64,000 nucleotides of DNA, from NCBI RefSeq assembly GCF_027409185.1, contig NC_084468.1, forward strand, positions 104,222,001-104,286,000, read 5' to 3'. Numbering within the stretch: position 1 is the first letter of the stretch; each line of letters opens with the position of its first letter. The DNA comes from Cynocephalus volans. Its lineage: Eukaryota; Chordata; Mammalia; Dermoptera; Cynocephalidae. The notes under the pieces were generated by a model. It was not told the origin of the DNA. It saw nothing but the letters and a program-made list of their open reading frames with translations, and ran no database searches. Positions 48,906 to 62,232 of this stretch are shown here, piece by piece. A program made the position numbers and the translations under genes.

Positions 48906-49599
48906 AATTTACGAATGCTTCAGTGAGGTGACCTTGTGGAGATTGCTTTCATTATTCTCTGCTCTCTCAAAGGACTTTAAATGCAGTCTCTTTAGAGTGT
49001 ATATCTGTTTATTATCTTAAAAGAGAAGCAAATCCTTATCCAGCCAGACTATATTACTTAGAAATGTTGTTAGATATTGAAATATAAAATCCTTCAAAAA
49101 TTATATTATCTATTTAGACAATAACTTGTCAAAATAACTTACAGCAAGTGTCTTTGAAAATTCAAGTATTTCCTGAAGAGTAATGCATAAAGTAGATTTT
49201 TAAATTTTCAATAATGTTGACATTAGAGATATCTGTCATATTAAAAATAAACAGTAAATTTAGCAAAATTATTCCTAGAATTCTTCTCAAAGGTAATACT
49301 ATTTTTGAAAATATGTAAGTAAAGCAACTGTATAATATTAAATCTTATTTAAAAATAAGTTGAGTGTTAGTTATTGTTGAGCTTAGATTCATTAGAGTGT
49401 TCTTATTGCACACAAAGAGAAAAACTATTGATAGACCTGGTAAAATAACATTGAAGTAGATCAGTTAGACAAAAATTAAAAATACTTAGAATTCTGAAAT
49501 GAACTATTGCAATAAAGTTTGCCAGTAGCTTTCAACCAAATGTCATGGCAGAAAAGCAGGTAGCAGGTTCTATATAGCATTAACCACATGGGAGAAGAA

Positions 49600-49825
49600 A
49601 CAAGCTTCAGAATCAGAAAAGACCTGGATTCAACCCTGTCTCCTTTCTACCCCTTCCCATTTTACAACTGTGGTGACAAAGAAAATAAATATCTTAGGGC
49701 CTCAGATTCCTCAATCTGTAAAATAAGAAACACAAATCTTACTGCCTAGGGTTGTTATGAAAATTAAGTGTGGTGATATAAATTTAGTCCCTAACATGTA
49801 ATAAGTACTCAGCTAAAGTTAATTA
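49600..49825 (+). repeat. MIR-like SINE relic
   Basis: 'cttcagaatcagaaaagacctggattcaacc', 'gggcctcagattcctcaatctgtaaaataag', 'tagggttgttatgaaaattaag'. Plus orientation. Confidence 0.85.
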
Positions 49826-50323
49826 TTTCCCTATCTACCTTCACGTCTTTCCTAGTCAATAGAATCCATACATATTCTTTTAGCTTCAATCACTGTACTG
49901 CAACCTGTTGCTTTCTAATTTTTGGAGTTTTTTTTTTTTTTAATAGGAAAGAGAGAGGACCTATGGAAAAGTTAATGTTCATACAGTTTGGTACTCTCAT
50001 CACTTAGTTAGAACTTTTGGTATATAATCATCACTATGGAATTGCAAAATGAATAGAAGAATTAATCTCTATCCTTAAGGAATTCATACATTAAGAATAG
50101 ACACAGTACATACTTGAATAAGTATATACTAAGATGATCAAGGAAAAAATAACTGTATGATTTGGAAAAATTACACATTAAAAATGTGGGTTCTTTTGAA
50201 AATTCCATAAGCTTAAAGGAGTTTTAAGACGTCTAACACTTTCAGACTGCTGTTTTCTGGGGAATCATAAAAAGGATGTATTCTTCATAAGTTTAACCCA
50301 GCATGAAAAATTAAACATGGTAA

Positions 50324-50575
<252 letters not shown>

Positions 50576-51856
50576 TAATCCAATTATACTGGGTGACACT
50601 GTTGGCATGTCATACCAAGATTTTTCCATCACTGTACAGAGGACTAAATCCTCTGGTAGAAAAAAATATTTTCTTTTAAGAAAAGAATCTAAATAGGAAT
50701 ATAAGATATCTTCAAAGCCTAGGCAAGAACTCATTTTTGCAATATTACTAATATTTTTAAACTTGGTCCTTTTTAGTATAAAAATGAAGAAAATGATTCA
50801 GAAACTATCATTGTTATAACATCAAGATTATCCCCCAACACTTTAAAAATGTTATTTTAATAATAATTGCTAACTCAAAGGTTGATATTAATTTATGTGT
50901 TGCTTCAAATGACAGTGCTGCTTAAAAATTTTAGAAATAATTCACATCCAGGGCTTTGTGAATTATTGTGTAAATCCAGATTCCAATTTACATTTTTGCA
51001 GGCTTTAGACCAGATTAAAGGTAATTTAGAGACTTAGTGGCCCCAGATTCAAGCACACAAACAAACCAAAACTTATGATACCAAAATATTGCCAAAAATA
51101 TCTGTAGTACAGATTATACATGGGCATCTGTTTTTCCCTATTATTTATTTTTTATGATCTCCATAGAGATTTTGGATATTTTTAATGGCCTCATAATCCA
51201 TTCTTTGATAAGTTTGCTTTCATTTTAGAGTAAAATATATCTACCATGTTATCTCACACCCACAAAAAAATTAGACTCAATTTATAGGCTACTTAATAAC
51301 TGTTAATTTAAGGAATAAATCTTTACTTACAAAAAAAAAATTCCACATAGACTGCATTTAAATAGTAATCTTCTTTGGTACTTTTAATTATTGTACTGTA
51401 AGAATTTTAGTTTTCACACACTACTATAGTAGTATTACACCTATTGTATAAATGAGATGTACCATAGAACTTAAAGAGGGTCGAGGAGTGGCAGGGAAGA
51501 GGTTGAAGGCCCATTCTAATCAATGATAAAATGTTTTTCCGAAATGAGAGTGTAGAAAATTACAAAATATAAAACACTAAGGAAAAATGGAAAATAGTGA
51601 AATACTTCAGGCTTTATTTTTGAGATTCGTATTTAAGAGATATAGTAAGACTTTTCTGTGTCCTGTGGCTTCAGTACCTCATACCTGCTGAGCAGCTTGC
51701 TTCTACTTCTACAGACACACCGGTGTATTGGGGTCAGTTATAAAGAGATGCGTAATGATCGTATAAATACTAAGTGAGTACTATATTAATGGGCAAAATA
51801 CCATCCAATAGGAAATGTAGCTCCCTGTGTTAAATTGAAGCTTTTGTAAATGTAAC

Positions 51857-51859
<3 letters not shown>

Positions 51860-51900
<41 letters not shown>
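51860..51900. repeat. (GT)n microsatellite
   Basis: About 40 bp of uninterrupted TG, followed by a short purine (AGAGAGA) run. The Cys/Val open frame over it is an artefact. Confidence 0.97.
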
Positions 51901-52428
51901 AGAGAGAGAAAGAAAAGGAGAGAATTTAACCTGCTAATGCATCTTCTTTACTTGAGAAAATTTTATTCCTTTTTATGTATATATCAACATAGAAATAAAA
52001 AGTTAAGGGCTACATTTAATCAATATGACTGTGTATTCTTAGACTCCTTATTATCATTAAATAGCATTAACAGATGAAATAAAACATAAGGTGATATGTA
52101 GACATCCCAAACAGGTAGCTTTAAGATACTTTCTGTCCTTAAAGTATATGCACAAGGGCATACAAAATTTAAAGCTTTGTCCATTACAAGCATTGCTTTA
52201 GAAGTCTGCTTAACAAATAAACACTGTGATCATATCTTTGGTTTAAATGCTTGCTAAATGAGTAAGATTATAAAAAGTCACATAGGTAGGAATTCTATTT
52301 CCAGCTATGGCAGATTAGTTTATATCAGAACAACTTCATGAAAATAATTAGAAAAGCTAATTTTTAAAAAATGATTGAAAAGCTACCAAGGAAGTGGGTA
52401 CTTGAGGGCCAAGATCCTGGAGATGAGG

Positions 52429-52571
52429 AAAATTTAGAAATGTGTCAGCACCACACTCAGCCAGTGAGCGAACCGGCCATCCGTATATGGGATCCGAACC
52501 CGGGGCCTTGGTGTTATCAGCACCGCACTCTTCCGAGTGAGCCACGGGCCGGCCCAAAATTTAGAAATGTG
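52429..52571 (-). mobile_element. Tailless composite SINE retropseudogene, 16-bp TSD
   Basis: The body 52445-52555 (111 bp) is on the minus strand: head GGGCCGGCCCGTGGCTCACT, B box GGTTCGGATCC, then a second tRNA-like unit that stops at 'gagtgtggtgctga', with no A tail (no plus-strand T run at 52445). It is flanked by perfect AAAATTTAGAAATGTG copies at 52429-52444 and 52556-52571. Confidence 0.9.
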
Positions 52572-52934
52572 AACCCAACAGTTGGTACCATTTTTCTTCC
52601 CTTGAGGCACTTACTAATTCATTGGCCACAGCTATAAGGCTGAGAATCTGAGCAAACCTTTGGGCAATTTCAAGTCTGTAAGACCAAAAATAGGAGGAGG
52701 AGCCCTGGTGAATATTCCAAGCTTTCAGCTGGGAACCCTAAAGGGTTATACCATTGGAGTAAAGTGAACAAGTAATAGGTCAGCCTTCACAAAACTAAAT
52801 GCTGCTCCCAGTCAACACAGCCTTAGATTGAACAAAGCCCACTTCCCCTAAATCAAACTGCCTGCTGTGACAAAAGTAAATCCTCTCTGGAAAGAAAATG
52901 ACACCATTCAGAAATTCAAATTATCTCTACATTT

Positions 52935-53280
52935 TTATTCTTTTTTCTTTTTTATTGTGGTAAAATAAACAACACAAAATTTACTGTCTTAACCATTTTC
53001 AAATGTACACTTCTGTGTCATTAAATACATTCATAATGTTGGGCAATCATGACCACCATCCATCTTCACAACTCTTTTTATCTTGTAAAACAGAAACTCT
53101 ATACAAATTAAACAATTACTATCCATTCCACCCTTCCCCCAGCCCTTGACAACCACCATTCTGCTTTCTGTCTCTATGATTTTTACTACTCTAAGTGCCT
53201 CAAATAAGTGGAATCATACGGTATTTGTCTTTTGTGACTGGCTTATTTCACTTAGCATAATGTCCTTAAGTTTTAAAAAA
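52935..53280 (-). repeat. L1 3'UTR fragment (antisense)
   Basis: 'tattgtggtaaaataaacaacacaaaatttactgtcttaaccattttc' and 'tggaatcatacggtatttgtcttttgtgactggcttatttca' are classic reversed L1M 3' end sequence. Confidence 0.85.
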
Positions 53281-53599
53281 TATTTTCTAGGTTTATATTA
53301 CCATAAAATTCAAAATATTACTACTAAGGGCAAGAGGGGGAAGTGATTGGGCAGAAACATATATAGGGCTCTGGAATAGCTCTTAATATGTGTAGTCATC
53401 CCAAGATTGCTCATTTTATATATATTATGTACATTTTCATAAGGTTTTCTGTACATGTGTTATACTGAATGATAGAAATGGTTTTTTTAATCTCAATAAA
53501 TAGAATTAATGGCAGATTAGACACAGCTAAAGAGAGGATTGGTAAACTCATGTAGAAAATGTTCCGGATGAAAGACAGAGAAAAAAAGATCCAAATGCA

Positions 53600-54250
53600 A
53601 GAAAACAGCAGGAGACACAGTTGGAGGAGTAATAAAAATGCCAATATATGTGTATGATTATAGTCTAAGGAGCAAATAAAAGAGAACAATATTGGAAGAA
53701 TTAATGGCCAAGAATTTTTCAAACTGACAAAAGTTCAGGAAGTACTACTCAACCCAAGAAGGGTAAATGCAAAGTGAACCACACAAAGGCACATGATTGT
53801 AAACTAAAGACAACAGGAAAATATTAAAGCTCAGGAATGAAAGACACATTACTTTAAAAGGAGTAAAAATAAGATAGTTGATTTCCCAACTGAAATCATG
53901 GAAAATAATAGAATAACACCTTTAAAATAATGAATTAAATAACTGCCAACCTATTATTCAATATCCACTGAAAATATTCTTTAAAGCTAAGCGTTAAAAT
54001 AAAACATATTTACATACACATTTTCAGACAGAGACATTGTTTGTTGACACCTTTTGGACAACAAGATAAGAATAATAAAATATCTTTTAAAAATAAAATG
54101 TAATAAGTATCATTTTCCCTTGTTTATTAAGCAATTCAACATGTTATTACATTAAGATTTTATTCTGATACATCTATTTTTTTCATTTTTGCAAAAATAA
54201 ATGGGAGCAACAGAGAGAGGGAGAAATAAGCATTTTCCAGATATTCCCAA
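53600..54250 (+). repeat. HAL1/L1M-like LINE relic
   Basis: 'gcaaagtgaaccacacaaaggcacatgattgtaaac', 'gacacattactttaaaaggagtaaaaataag', 'aacctattattcaatatccactgaaaatattc' and 'acattttcagacagag' follow the ORF1 region of old LINEs. Frames are broken. Confidence 0.6.
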
Positions 54251-54534
54251 AGTCCTTGCAAAGAATAAAATAACACTATTTGGTAGTCCCACATTATCAT
54301 ATATAATTATTAAATATTGTTAATAAAGCATAGAAGGGTAAGATGTAGTCTAATATACAGCAGTAATAATGGCTAGATGATAATTGGCTCCCAAGTCTAA
54401 TCACAATTTCAAAATGGCACAGAGTTTAATACAATTTTGTATTCTTGTACTGCTTTTGAGTATATTCAAATTTTATGCAATATATTCAAATAATACTCTA
54501 TTAAACCCCTGTAACAAGTGAAAAAAGTAAACTG

Positions 54535-54665
54535 GGAGCAAGGAAGCTCCCAGCTCTGCTTCAAAAGGCTGTGTAACTTTAGGTATGTCACTTAGCCTCT
54601 CCTATCTTAATTTCCTTATCTATAAAATAAATTCTATGATTACATGATTAAGTACCTTTAAATAG
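54535..54665 (+). repeat. MIR-like relic
   Basis: 'ggctgtgtaactttaggtatgtcacttagcctctcctatcttaatttccttatctataaaata'. Plus strand. Confidence 0.8.
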
Positions 54666-54999
54666 TATGTATATAAGCTATTTAGTAGCATAATTTATTT
54701 TAATTTCTATATAATCATTTTAGCTACTCCTTTAGATTATAGAATAATTAGTAATTATTATGAGTGTATTATATGCCTGGCACTTACTTTCTACAAATGC
54801 AATCCCATCACTGATCAAATGAAATAAAAAAGAAAGCATCTATTAATTGTGAATCTAAGAGTAACAGGCTTATTATTCATTACACAGATGACAAAGTGTA
54901 AAAATCATTTTAAGTTATACTTGTATTTGAAGAATTTATATTATGGGAATTATAGAGATGCACAGTTATCATTCAGTAGATTTCAAATCTTTCTGTGGA

Positions 55000-55617
55000 A
55001 ATTTTTGCTTCACTAACTTTGACTAACACTTGAAACTATTTTCAGAGATCTTAAAAATCTTAAAGGAGTCTCCCACTTTGAATGCATAATTTCTCTGTGA
55101 ATGAACTCTTTAATTTGTGCGTAAGGGCAATGAAATTCAAACAAATAGTTTCAATGGTACCAAAGAAAAGAAAACTGTTTTCCAAACAGCAACCTTTGAC
55201 TTTATCTGTGGTAGGAGGTAGGAGATAGGTGATGTAACGGAAGGGAATGTTTTCATTTACAAGAGAAGAAAATGATCCACAAATTGGAAGGGAAAAACAA
55301 AACAAAACAAAAACAGAACCAGATAAAAAGGGAAAAAGCAATCCACAAAAGGCCAAACCCAAATATTGAATTTTAGTGCAGAGGAATATTTCTTCTTTAA
55401 TTCAGAAAAATAAATAAATGAGTAAAATTCATTTTGGAATTAATAAATACAAGATTAATTGATCAAATTCAGCTTAAATCTAGAAATATTCTACTCCAGT
55501 TTCTTGTATCTTATGGGTAATGATTCATTCCTAAGATCCCAGTAATGGGTGTGCATACTATGTCCCACGTTTAAAAGGGCCATGCTAGGTTTAATGCTGT
55601 GTTGTTCCTGTAAGGCA
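55000..55617. other. Intronic, nothing assigned
   Basis: AT-rich. An AAAAC-rich run occurs at 55296-55313. No gene or repeat I can name. Confidence 0.5.
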
Positions 55618-58318
55618 ATTCTATTTTTAAATTTATTTTTTATTTTGACATTTACTTGTACATATTTGTGGGGTACAGTGTATTGTTTCAATACATTCAT
55701 ATATCGCACTATGATTCACTTAGTGTAAATAGCATAGTTTTGTACCTGTTAGTAGGCCACGACTTCCCCTCCCCACCCATCCCCAAATCTGATAATCATT
55801 ATTCTGCTCTCTAATTCTATGAGAACCACTTTTTTTTTAAGATTCCACATGAGGGGGGTCACGTGGTATTTATCTTTTTGTGCCTGACTTATTTCACTTA
55901 ACATGATGGTTTCCAGTTCCATCCATGTTGCTGTGAATGATAGGATATTTCTTTTTATAGCTGAATAGTATTCCACTGTGTATATATACCACAGTTCTTT
56001 TTATCCATTCATCCACTCATGGGCATTTAGGTTGATTACATCTCTTGGCTATTGTGAACAGCATTGCGATGAGCATGGAAGTACAGGTGTCTTTTTGATG
56101 TATTAATTTCATTTCCTTTGGGTATATACCCAGTAGTGGGATAGCTGGATTGTAAAGAAGATATTTTTAGTTCTCTGAAGAACCTCCATGCTGTTTTCCA
56201 CAATGGCTGTACCAATTTACATCACCACCAACAATGTAGGGGAGTTCCCTTTTCTCTGCATTTTCACTGGCATTTTTTATTTCCTGTCTTGTTGATAATA
56301 GTCAAGATGATATCTCATTGTGGTTTTAATTTGCATTTCTCTGATGATCAGTGATTTTGAACATTTTTTTCATGTGTTTGTTGGCCTTTTGTATGTCTTC
56401 TTTTGAGAAATGTCTGTTCAGGTCCTTTGTCCATTTTTTAATTGGGTTACTTGTTTTTTTGCTCTTGAATTCCTTATATATTCTGGATATTAGCCCCTTG
56501 TCTGATGTGTAAATTGTCTCTTCACTTTGTTGATAGTGTCCCTTGCTGTGCTGAAACTTTTTAGTTTGATGTAGTCCCTTTTGTGTATTTTTTCTTAGTT
56601 GCTATGTCTTTGTAGTATTGCTCAAAAAAGCACTGCCCAGTCCTATTTCATGTAGTGTTTCCTCTATGTTTTTTTTTTCTAGTAGTTTCATAATTTGGGG
56701 TCTCAAATTCAGGTCTTTAATCCATTTTGAGTTGATTTTTGTGTAGGGTGAGAGATAGGGGTCTAGTTTCAATCTTCTGCATGTGCATATCTAGTTTTCC
56801 CAGCACCATTTACTGAAGAGGCTGTCCTTTCCCCACTGAATATTCCTGGCACCTTTGTTGAAAATCAGTTGGCTGTAAGTATGTGGGTTTATTTCTGGGC
56901 TCTCTATTCTGTTCCATTTGTCCATTTGTCTATTTTTATGCCAGTACCATGCTGTTTTGGTTACTACAGATTTATGGTATACTTAAAAGTGAGGAAGTAT
57001 GATGCCTCCAACTTTGCTCTTTTTGTTCAAGATTGCTTTAGCTGTACGAGGTCTTCTATGGTTCCATACAAATTTCAGGATAATTTTTTTCTATATCCAT
57101 GAAGAATGTCATTGATATTTTGATATGGATTGTGTTGAATGTGTAGATTGCTTTGGGTAATATGGTCATTTTGAAGGTGTTAATTCTTCCAAGCCAAGAA
57201 CATGGAACATCTTTCCATTTATTTGTGTCCTCTTCAATTTTTTTCAATGATGTCATATAGTTTTCATTGCAGAGGTCTTTCACCTCCTTGGTTAAAAGTA
57301 CTTCTAGGTATTTCATTTTTTTTTATAGCTATTGTGAACGGGATTACTTTCCTGATTCCTTCTTCAGCTATTTCATTATTGGCATATAGGAGGGCTACTG
57401 ATTTTTGTGTGTTGATCTTGTATCCTGCCACTATACTGAATTCATTTATTAGTTCTAGTAATTTTTTAGTGGAGTCTTTAGGGTTTTCTACATATTGATG
57501 ATCATATCATCTGTAAATAGGGATTATCTGACTTCCTCCTTTCTTGTTCTGAATAGAACTTCTAGTACTATATCACATAAGAGTAGGGAAAGCGAGCATC
57601 CTTGTTTTATTCCATATCTTAGAGGAAAAGCCTCCCATTTTTTGTCCATTCAATATAATAGCTGTGGGTTTGTCATATATGGCCTATATTGTGTTGAGGT
57701 ACATTCCTTCTATACCCAATTTGTTGAGTGTTTTTATCATGATGTGTTGTTGGATTTTATCAAATGATTTTTCTGCATGTACTGAAATGATTATATGGTT
57801 TTTTTTCTTCATTCTGTTGTTATGATGTATCATGTTTATTGATTTGTGTATGTTGAACCAATCTTGTATCCCTGTGATGAATCCCATTTAATCATGGTTA
57901 ATGATCCTTTTAATGTGTTGTTGGATTCTGTTTGTTAGTATTTTATTGAGGATCTTTGCTTCTGTGTTCATTAGGGATATTGGTCTTCAGTTTTCTTTTG
58001 TTGTATCTTTTTCTGGTTTTGGTATGAGGTTAATATTGGCCTTGTAGAATGAGTTTGAAAGTATTCCCTCCTCTTCAATTTTTTGGAAGAGTTTTAGAGG
58101 AATTGGTATTAGTTCTTCTTTAAATGTTTGGTAGAATTCAGCAGTGAAGCCATCTGGTCCTGGGGACTTCTTTGCTGGGAGACTTTTTATTATTGCTTTT
58201 ATCTTATTACTTGTTATTGGTCTATTTAGGTTTTCTAATTTTTCATGATTCAACCTTGGTATGTTGTATGTGTCCAGGAATTTCATGAAATTCTCAGTAA
58301 GTTTTGAATAAGGGGCCC
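55618..58318 (-). repeat. L1MA-like LINE (antisense), 5'-truncated, 2.7 kb
   Basis: Left end is a reversed L1 3'UTR ('gacatttacttgtacatatttgtggggtacagtg'). It continues through ORF2 to the RT N-terminal region: the minus frame 57987-58286 contains the L1 RT signature [15 protein letters not shown]. The RT catalytic Ala-Asp-Asp motif reads TDD (near 57500-57510) with a stop shortly after, and further stops and frameshifts follow. It is non-functional. Confidence 0.92.
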
Positions 58319-58399
58319 TGTGTTTTCATTTTTGCTCTTGGTCCTGAAAATTATGTAGCTGGTCCTGTTCCCAGGCTCTAAGTTTGAGAAGAATTTCCT

Positions 58400-58635
58400 G
58401 CTCACCGGGCAGACTAAGGTGCTTTTTACCCTAGGCTTCTCTGCAGTCAGGACATTCTTACCTTAGAGCAACTAGCTTATTCCATGTGTTTTTCCCCTCA
58501 TGTTTCACTCTTTGCGAGCTCTTTAAGGTTGAGATCTACTACAGTCTTCTTGTCTTTGATTCCTTAGCACATAGCAGAGTGTCTAGACATGCTAAGAAAT
58601 CTGTTGTTTGTTGTATATATAAATGGATGAATCAA
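58400..58635 (+). repeat. L2 3' tail-like relic
   Basis: 'gagctctttaaggttgagatctactacagtcttcttgtctttgattccttagcacatagcagagtgtc' matches the L2 end on the plus strand. Confidence 0.65.
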
Positions 58636-58984
58636 GAAATGAACACACAGTTGATATAAAATGGCAAGTTTCTAAAATGATAAAATACTGTCTTGGATAT
58701 CTTGAACTCCAGAAATAAGTTTTCTTTTGTACTGTATCAAATTTAAGTCACATAGGCTCTCCAAGCCACTAAATCAAACAACAATATGTGAGACACTGAA
58801 TCAGCTAGCCATGTCATGAATGTGATAACAACCTGATTTGACATCATTTAGACACAGCCCAAGTATGTTGAGATTCCTAAAAACACTGCTCTTAGAAAGT
58901 GATCTGAGACAGCCCAGTTGTCCTCAAGGATTATTTCATGGGGTATGGTATAGATGTAACTGTCTCATATTAATAGAATTCTAG

Positions 58985-59147
58985 TGAGTCTGGCTGCTTG
59001 GGTTCAAATCTTGGTTTCACAACTTTAAAGGTGAGTGACTTTGGGCAAGTCATTTAACTCATTTGTGTCTGTAAAAAGGGGTATAAATAGAACCAACTCA
59101 TGAGGTTGTTGTGAGGATTTAATGAGCCAATCATGTAAAGCCTTTGG
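58985..59147 (+). repeat. MIR-like SINE, split by MER5-like element
   Basis: 'ggctgcttgggttcaaatcttggtttcac', 'gactttgggcaagtcatttaactca', 'tgaggttgttgtgaggatttaatgagcc'. Its tail ('acaatgtctggtatgtag') resumes at about 59302, after the MER5-like insert. Confidence 0.88.
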
Positions 59148-59300
59148 TACTCAAAGTGTGGTCACAGACCAACACACTGACATCACCTGGGAACTGGTCA
59201 GAAATGCAGAATCTCAGGGTCCACCCTGACTGAATTAGCATTTGCAGTTTAACAAGAGCCAAATGTGATTCTTATACCAATAGAGTTTGAGAAACACTTA
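59148..59300 (-). repeat. MER5A-like hAT DNA transposon
   Basis: Starts 'ggtactcaaagtgtggtcacagaccaacacactgacatcacctggg' and ends 'tagagtttgagaaacactt', with the internal 'aatgcagaatctcagggtccaccctgactgaatta'. The ends are imperfect inverted repeats. Confidence 0.85.
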
Positions 59301-59329
59301 AAACAATGTCTGGTATGTAGTACTCACCT

Positions 59330-59395
59330 CTTAATACCAACACAATGGGGATTAAGTTTCAACACATGAATTTTAGGACACAAACCATACTAGTG
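59330..59395 (-). repeat. MLT1-like LTR end fragment
   Basis: 'accaacacaatggggattaagtttcaacacatgaattttagg' is the reversed 5' end of a MaLR LTR. Only about 65 bp is recognisable. Confidence 0.5.
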
Positions 59396-60168
59396 TCTCA
59401 AACAGTACCTGGCGTGTACTAGGTGCTCTTTAAATATCTACACTGAGTGATGAACAGATTCTACATACTGATTAGGGAATCATGTGGTCTGTTTGGTATT
59501 TCAGATCAGCTAGTCTGACTCCAGAATCCCATTTCTTAGATTGTTCTATTTTTTGTGTGCTGTTCTATAAACTCTGTCTTGTTTACTTTTATCACCTGTG
59601 GTGAACTGGTAGGGAGAAATCCTATTTTAACTTCTCCCCATCATTCTTTTTAGGTCAGTCAAATGTATACACTGTATAAACAATCTCTCTAATTATTAAA
59701 TTCAAGAACAAAACATTAACTTCTGATTCCCACCTATACATGGGAGAATGAGAAATACAACCTCTTTACTCCACCCCCCGTCTCCTGCCCACCAGCCAAT
59801 ACTTGTTAATTTAATCTGCATACCACTATTTGCTTGTCTGCCATATAAATATTTTAAATTAGACAAATCTTCTTTTCAAGAATAGTAGCTGGCTTTGGTA
59901 ATTAATTTGCATGATCATAATTTTTAAAGTGGCTTTTATTGTCATTGCCAGTACTTTTTACATTATGACTTCACTTGATTTAATTATCTATCCATCAGTT
60001 AGCGGGAATATGTCTTCAAGTAGTTCTCTTAGGAAGGAGACACCAATCTGAGTTTGTGCATATCTAGGATATATATATATATTTACCTTGGCTCATGAAT
60101 AATTACTTGGTCACAGCCTTTTCTGCCCAACACCCACTCAACATACTATCTCTTGGTATTTAATGTTT

Positions 60169-60329
60169 TGGAAAAGATTTTTTTTTTTTTTTTTTTTCAT
60201 GACCGGCACTCAGCCAGTGAGTGCACCGGTCATTCCTATATAGGATCCGAACCCGTGCGGGAGCGTCACCGTGCTCCCAGTGCAGCACTCTACCGAGTGC
60301 GCCACGGGCTCGGCCCTGGAAAAGATTTT
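60169..60329 (-). mobile_element. Composite tRNA-derived SINE (CYN-like), 13-bp TSD
   Basis: The body 60182-60316 is on the minus strand, with a plus-strand T run as tail, then 'catgaccggcactcagccagtgagtgcaccgg', TATATAGGATCCGAACCC and the reversed head GGGCTCGGCC. It is flanked by TGGAAAAGATTTT at 60169-60181 and 60317-60329. Same subfamily as the 44382 copy. Confidence 0.93.
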
Positions 60330-61970
60330 GACTGGCCTGATTTTTGTTCCTCCTCTACATTCCCTGCCCTTCTCCCTGCATGCATGGCTCACTATATTAA
60401 AAACATTAAAATTCTGCCAAGGAATACCTAGGTAGTATTTCTTTCTTTCTTCTTTTTTTTCCTTTTCTTTTAACTTTGCCTAGAGTTTGGAGACTCCTTT
60501 TCCTATATAAATCTTCTTCAACTCAGGAAAGTTGTCTTCCCATCATAACTTTGATTCATGATTGTGACTCTAATATTCTGTTTCCTTCCTTTGCAAGCTT
60601 GAATATTCTCTATCTTGACTCTCATGTATTTTATTTTTTATCATATTGCCTGCTTCTTGTGTATTCTGGGAGAGTTCTTCTACATAATTATGTCTGAGAA
60701 AAATAAATAAAACTTTACTATCTTCTCAATAGATTGCAAGTTTCTTGAGAGTAAATACCGTGGCTTTCATTTCTACTTATTTGCTTCCAGTACATTCTGG
60801 GAAAACAGTGGATATTTATAATTACCATTTGGTTTCCTTAGATGGACTAAGACATTGTCTGGCAATAAAGGCATATAAAATTACTAGAAAAAAATGTGGC
60901 AAAGTACTGAAAAGTTGGAATATGGAGGCTATCTCTAGTATACTTGTATATTTATTAAACATGAGGCAAACAAGAATCTAGAATTCAGTACACAAAGAAA
61001 AGGATCAAAACCCACGTTATATACAGGCAAATGACAAACAAAAAAATTACAAATTTAGCAAATCTGATATCTGATTTTATATAGACTAAACTTTAGGAAT
61101 GCATTATTATTATGAAACTACCGATACTGCAGAGTTTAAAAAGTTGAAGAACAGATTATCCAGTGAATATTTAAAATAAGATTCTATTGTTTTAGAAGTT
61201 TGTTACTAAATTTTCAAATCAATGTGTATAATTTCAAATGTTTTAGAACTAACCCAATATGGTTTTCAGAAGTTTTTTGGAATTATTTTCTCTGCTATGC
61301 ATAATAATAATTTTTAAAAAGAGGACAGTGTCAAATTACATAGTAAGTTAAAGCAACATAAAACACTTCTCATGCCACTGATGACACTTTGAAACAAAAT
61401 GTGACAATTAAACTCTGCAGTCCCCACAGGCTGTACTAAACATTCATCATTGCTAAGAACAAACATATTTAGCTCCCACCAAATTCGTTGGGTAAAGGAT
61501 GTAAGGCCTGAAGCTTGAAATGCTGTTGTTTTTACTCCACTTCTAGCAGTGAAGTGCTGGGAACATCTACACAGTCCTTTCTTAATTCACTAGTCACAAA
61601 GAGGCAACTGGAAAGTAATGGAATCACATTTGTAGAACCCTGTACATATTAATGCCTTTATTACTTCTTTAATACAAGGCAAACAGAAATTAAGATATTC
61701 AAGATAGTGACTGAACTACAAAAAAATGAGGTCTCTTCCAGGTTTCTAAATAATCTCCACAATACTGGAGAATCTATGTAGTCTTACCAGTTCCTGTTGT
61801 CCATATGTTTATGAGGATCTTTCAGGTACAATGCATTATACAAGTATATTTTAATGAATTACAAACACACATCAAAGAAAAATTCCAATTCTCTTGGAGA
61901 TAAGAAATAAGGCAGACTTACCATGGATGTAATGAATGATGGAAAATAAGGTCACAGGGCAGATGTAAAT
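60330..61970. other. Intronic, nothing assigned
   Basis: AT-rich intron sequence with a short pyrimidine stretch at 60438-60470. I see no repeat or coding feature I can support. Confidence 0.5.
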
Positions 61971-61972
61971 GC

Positions 61973-62052
61973 AAGGGCACTTCAAAGAGTTCATGAAAAG
62001 ATTTGTATTATCTTTTTAATTCTATTTTTCCATGAACTTTTTGAAGTACCTT
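61973..62052. mobile_element. Short palindromic MITE-like element
   Basis: The left arm AAGGGCACTTCAAAGAGTTC (61973-61992) and right arm GAACTTTTTGAAGTACCTT (62034-62052) are imperfect inverted repeats around a short AT-rich core. This resembles a mariner-type non-autonomous element. No clear TA target duplication is seen. Confidence 0.65.
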
Positions 62053-62204
62053 CATAGAATCCATGGAAACATGGAAACTTAGGGGAGGAATGCTTACTTC
62101 TGGCTGTGGGAGATGGGAAAAACTACAAGAAGAAAGTTAAATGTGAGTTAGAACTTAAAGAGGATTTAGAAATGTAGTAGTAAAGCTCAAAATACTGAGA
62201 GAGC

Positions 62205-62232
62205 GAGAAAAAGAGAGAGAGAGAGAGAGTAT
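62205..62232. repeat. (GA)n simple repeat
   Basis: Purine-only GAGAGA run. Confidence 0.85.

Noticed and set aside
57056..58286. Several minus-strand frames with L1 reverse-transcriptase similarity
   Set aside because: They are disconnected pieces of a dead L1 with stops and a changed catalytic motif, not a gene.
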